A stretch of 64,000 bases of DNA, from assembly GCA_964016885.1 (NCBI GenBank), contig OZ024740.1, forward strand, positions 5,431,950 to 5,495,949, written 5' to 3'. The notes beneath the pieces were generated by a model. It was not told the DNA's origin. It searched no databases and worked only from the letters and a program-made list of their open reading frames with translations. The DNA comes from Eledone cirrhosa. Taxonomy: Eukaryota > Mollusca > Cephalopoda > Octopoda > Eledonidae. The translations under genes were made by a program, and so were the position numbers. Below, piece after piece: positions 61,511 to 64,000 of the stretch. Within the stretch, counting starts at the first letter, position 1; every line of letters begins with the position of its first letter.

Positions 61511-64000
61511 CAAGACAATAACCCCTCAGTTCACACTGTAAAGTGGTCATGTAGGCATCAAGACAATAAGCCCCCAATCCACACTGTAAAGTGGTCATGT
61601 AGGCATCAAGACAATAAGCCCCCAGTCCACACTGTAAAGTGGTCATGTAGGTGTCATGACAACAAGCCCCCAGTGTCACACTGTAAAGTGGTCATGTAGG
61701 CATCAAGACAATAAGCCCCCAGTCCACACTGTAAAATGATCATGTTGGCATCAAGACAATAAACCTCCAGTCCACATTGTAAAGTGGTTATGTAGGTGTC
61801 ATGACAATAAGCCTCCATTCCACACTGTAAAGTGGTCATGTAGGCATCAAGAAAATAATCCCCCAGTCCACACTGTAAAGTGGTCATGTAGGCATCAACA
61901 CAATAAGCTCCCAGTCCATACTGTAAAGTGGTCATTTAGGTGTCATGACAATAAGCCTCCAGTCCATACTGTAAAGTGGTCATGTAGGTGTCGTGACAAT
62001 AAGCCCCAGTCCACACTGTAAAGTGGTCATGCAGGTATCAAGACAATAAGTACCCAGTCCACACTGTAAAGAGTTCATGTAGGTGTCATGACAATAAGCC
62101 CCCAGTCCACACTGTAAAGAGTTCATGTAGGTGTCATGACAATAAGCCCCCAGTCCACATTGTAAAGTGGTCATGTAGGTGTCTTGCAATAAGCCCCCAG
62201 TCCACACTGTAAAGTGGTCATGTAGGTGTCATGACAATAAGCCCCCAGTCCACACTGTAAAGAGTTCATGTAGGTGTCATGACAATAAGCCCCCAGTCCA
62301 CATTGTAAAGTGGTCATGTAGGTGTCTTGCAATAAGCCCCCAGTCCACACTGTAAAGTGGTCATGTAGGTGTCATGACAAAAAGCACCCAGTCCACACTG
62401 TAAAGAGTTCATGTAGGTGTCATGACAATAAGCCCCCAGTCCACATTGTAAAGTGGTCATGTAGGTGTCTTGCAATAAGCCCCCAGTCCACACTGTAAAG
62501 TGGTCATGTAGGTGTCATGACAATAAGCCCCCAGTCCACACTGTAAAGTGGTCATGTAGGCATCAAGACAAGAAGCCCCCGCTCCACACTGTAAAGTGGT
62601 CATGTAGGTGTCATGACAACAAGCTCCCAGTTCACACTGTAAAGTGGTCATATAGGTGTCAAGACAATAAGGTCCCAGTTCACACTGTAAAGTGGTCAGG
62701 TAGGTGTCATGACAGTAAGCCCCCAGTCCACACTGTAAGGTGGTCCTGTAGGTGTCATGACAATAAGCCCCCAGTCCAGACTTTAAAGTGGTTATGTGGG
62801 TGTCATGGCAAAAAGCACCCAGTCCACACTATAAAGTGGTCATGTATGTGTCTCAACAAAATGCACCCATACCACACTGTAAAGTGGTCATGTAGGTGTC
62901 ACAACAAAAAGTACCCAGTCCACACTGTAAAGTGGTCATATAGGTGTCAAGGCAATAAGTACCCAGTCCACAATGTAAAGTGGTCATGTAGGTGTCATGA
63001 CAAAAAGCACACAGTCCACACTGTGAAGTGGTCATGTAGGTATCAAGACAAAAAGTACACAGTCCACACTGTAAAGTTGTCATGTAGGTATCAAGACAAT
63101 AAGCCACCAGTCTACACTGTAAAGTGGTCATGTAGGTGTCGTGACAATAAGCCCCCAGTCCACACTGTAAGGTGGTCATGTAGGTATCAAGACAATAAGT
63201 ACCCAGTCCACACTGTAAAGTGGTCATGTAGGTGTCATGACAATAAGCTCCCAGTCCACACTGTAAAGTGGTCATGTAGGTGTCATGACAATAAGCCCCC
63301 AGTCCACACTGTAAAGTGGTCATGTAGGCATCAAGACAATAAGCCCCCAGTCCACACTGTAAAGTGGTCATGTAGGCATCTAGACAATAAGCCCCCAGTC
63401 CACACTGTAAAGTGGTCATGTAGGTGTCATGACTATAAGCCCCCAGTCCACACTGTAAAGTGGTCATGTAGGTGTCATGACAATAAGCTCCCAGTCCACA
63501 CTGTAAAGTGGTCATTAAGGCATCAAGACAATAATCCGCCAGTCCACACTGTAAAGTGGTCATGTAGGCATCAAGACAATAAGCCCCCAGTCCACACTGT
63601 AAAGTGGTCATGTAGGTATCAAGACAATAAGCCCTCAGTTCACACTGTAAAGTGGTCATGTAGGCATCAAGACAATAAGCCCCCAATCCACACTGTAAAG
63701 TGGTCATGTAGGCATCAAGACAATAAGCCCCCAGTCCACACTGTAAAGTGGTCATGTAGGTGTCATGACAATAAGCCCCCAGTGTCACACTGTAAAGTGG
63801 TCATGTAGGCATCAAGACAATAAGCCCCCAGTCCACACTGTAAAATGATCATGTTGGCATCAAGACAATAAACCTCCAGTCCACATTGTAAAGTGGTTAA
63901 GTAGGTGTCATGACAATAAGCCTCCATTCCACACTGTAAAGTGGTCATGTAGGCATCAAGAAAATAATCCCCCAGTCCACACTGTAAAGTGGTCATGTAG
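61190..64000 (+). repeat. 2109-bp offset duplication at the right end
   Basis: CATGTTGGCATCAAGAC at 61741 matches 63850. Surrounding monomers (GTCATTAAGG, CCTCAGTTCACAC, AACCTCCAGTCCACATTG) occur in the same order at 61.2-61.98 kb and 63.3-64.0 kb. Confidence 0.8.
62040..62500 (+). repeat. 143-bp (3-monomer) local higher-order repeat
   Basis: The shortened monomer GTGTCTTGCAATAAG has its GTCTTG at 62181, 62324 and 62467, 143 bp apart. In each cycle it is accompanied by a GTAAAGAGTTCATG monomer and a CCACATTGTAAAG monomer. Confidence 0.88.

Larger units (their letters stand above)
15811..64000 (+). repeat. 48-bp satellite array, about 1000 copies, open at the right window edge
   Basis: The unit combines CCACACTGTAAAGTGG, TCATGTAGG, a variable block and ACAATAAGC with CCCCAGT. 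Spacing is 48 bp (for example 17101 to 17149), and 48,190 bp gives about 1004 monomers. Main variable-block classes are GCATCAAGACAA, GTGTCATGACAA, GTATCAAGACAA and GTGTCAAGACAA; a sub-class has GGTGGTCCTGTAGG. No unrelated insertion was noticed anywhere in the array. Because 48 is a multiple of 3, one frame per strand stays open for hundreds of codons, with a 16-residue periodic translation on each. The array is a direct relative of the LINE tail repeats at 12733-12830 and 14866-14955. Confidence 0.97.

Noticed and set aside
15995..63808. Dozens of 60-447 codon open frames in the 48-bp satellite, both strands
   Set aside because: They come from a period divisible by 3 and stop-free frames. 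They overlap on opposite strands, end at random monomer indels, and the unit maps to a LINE 3' untranslated region.
15811..64000. CRISPR-like array
   Set aside because: The 48-bp units are contiguous with no unique spacers, the flanks are eukaryotic retroelements, and no cas-like gene is present.

Overview
This is a eukaryotic, repeat-dominated window with no intact protein-coding gene. The most likely source is a coleoid cephalopod mollusc (octopus or squid). That call rests on recognised repeat families: tRNA-derived SINEs with A and B boxes, a SINE body carrying the GGATGAAAGGCAAAGT block, and LINE/SINE tails with the GGATGCCCTTCCTAAC core that end in (GAT)n. It is a family-resemblance call, not a database match.

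Layout. 1-3712 is a GT-rich 52-bp minisatellite. 3.7-8.2 kb is AT-rich intergenic or intronic DNA with a SINE flanked by 19-bp target duplications, a 20-copy 32-bp minisatellite (4807-5447), a possible terminal exon just after it (5480-5584, weak), a second SINE, two piggyBac-like MITEs (one carrying a nested LINE 3' fragment) and a 9-copy 52-bp minisatellite. 8.2-15.6 kb is a cluster of dead retroelements: a SINE fragment, a LINE tail, a non-autonomous element with 96-bp terminal inverted repeats, a decayed minus-strand LINE (9301-11368), a decayed plus-strand LINE of a related family (11664-12893), an ~80-bp direct-repeat pair, a tRNA-SINE with a LINE-like tail, a second plus-strand LINE 3' end (14259-15135) and ~490 bp of (TA)n.

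15811 to the end of the window (about 48.2 kb, about 1000 copies) is one uninterrupted array of a 48-bp satellite with nested higher-order structure. The main result is its likely origin. The same unit sits in two tandem copies in the 3' region of each plus-strand LINE (12733-12830 and about 14866-14955) and once in the SINE tail (about 13995-14075). The array lies directly downstream of a SINE head in the same orientation. The simplest reading is that a small tandem repeat in a LINE/SINE tail expanded into a megabase-class or smaller satellite block whose far end is outside the window.

The very long open frames on both strands of the arrays come from repeat period and stop-free composition, not from genes. 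The LINEs would once have supplied the reverse transcriptase that mobilised the SINEs sharing their tails. All copies here are truncated, frameshifted or carry internal stops.
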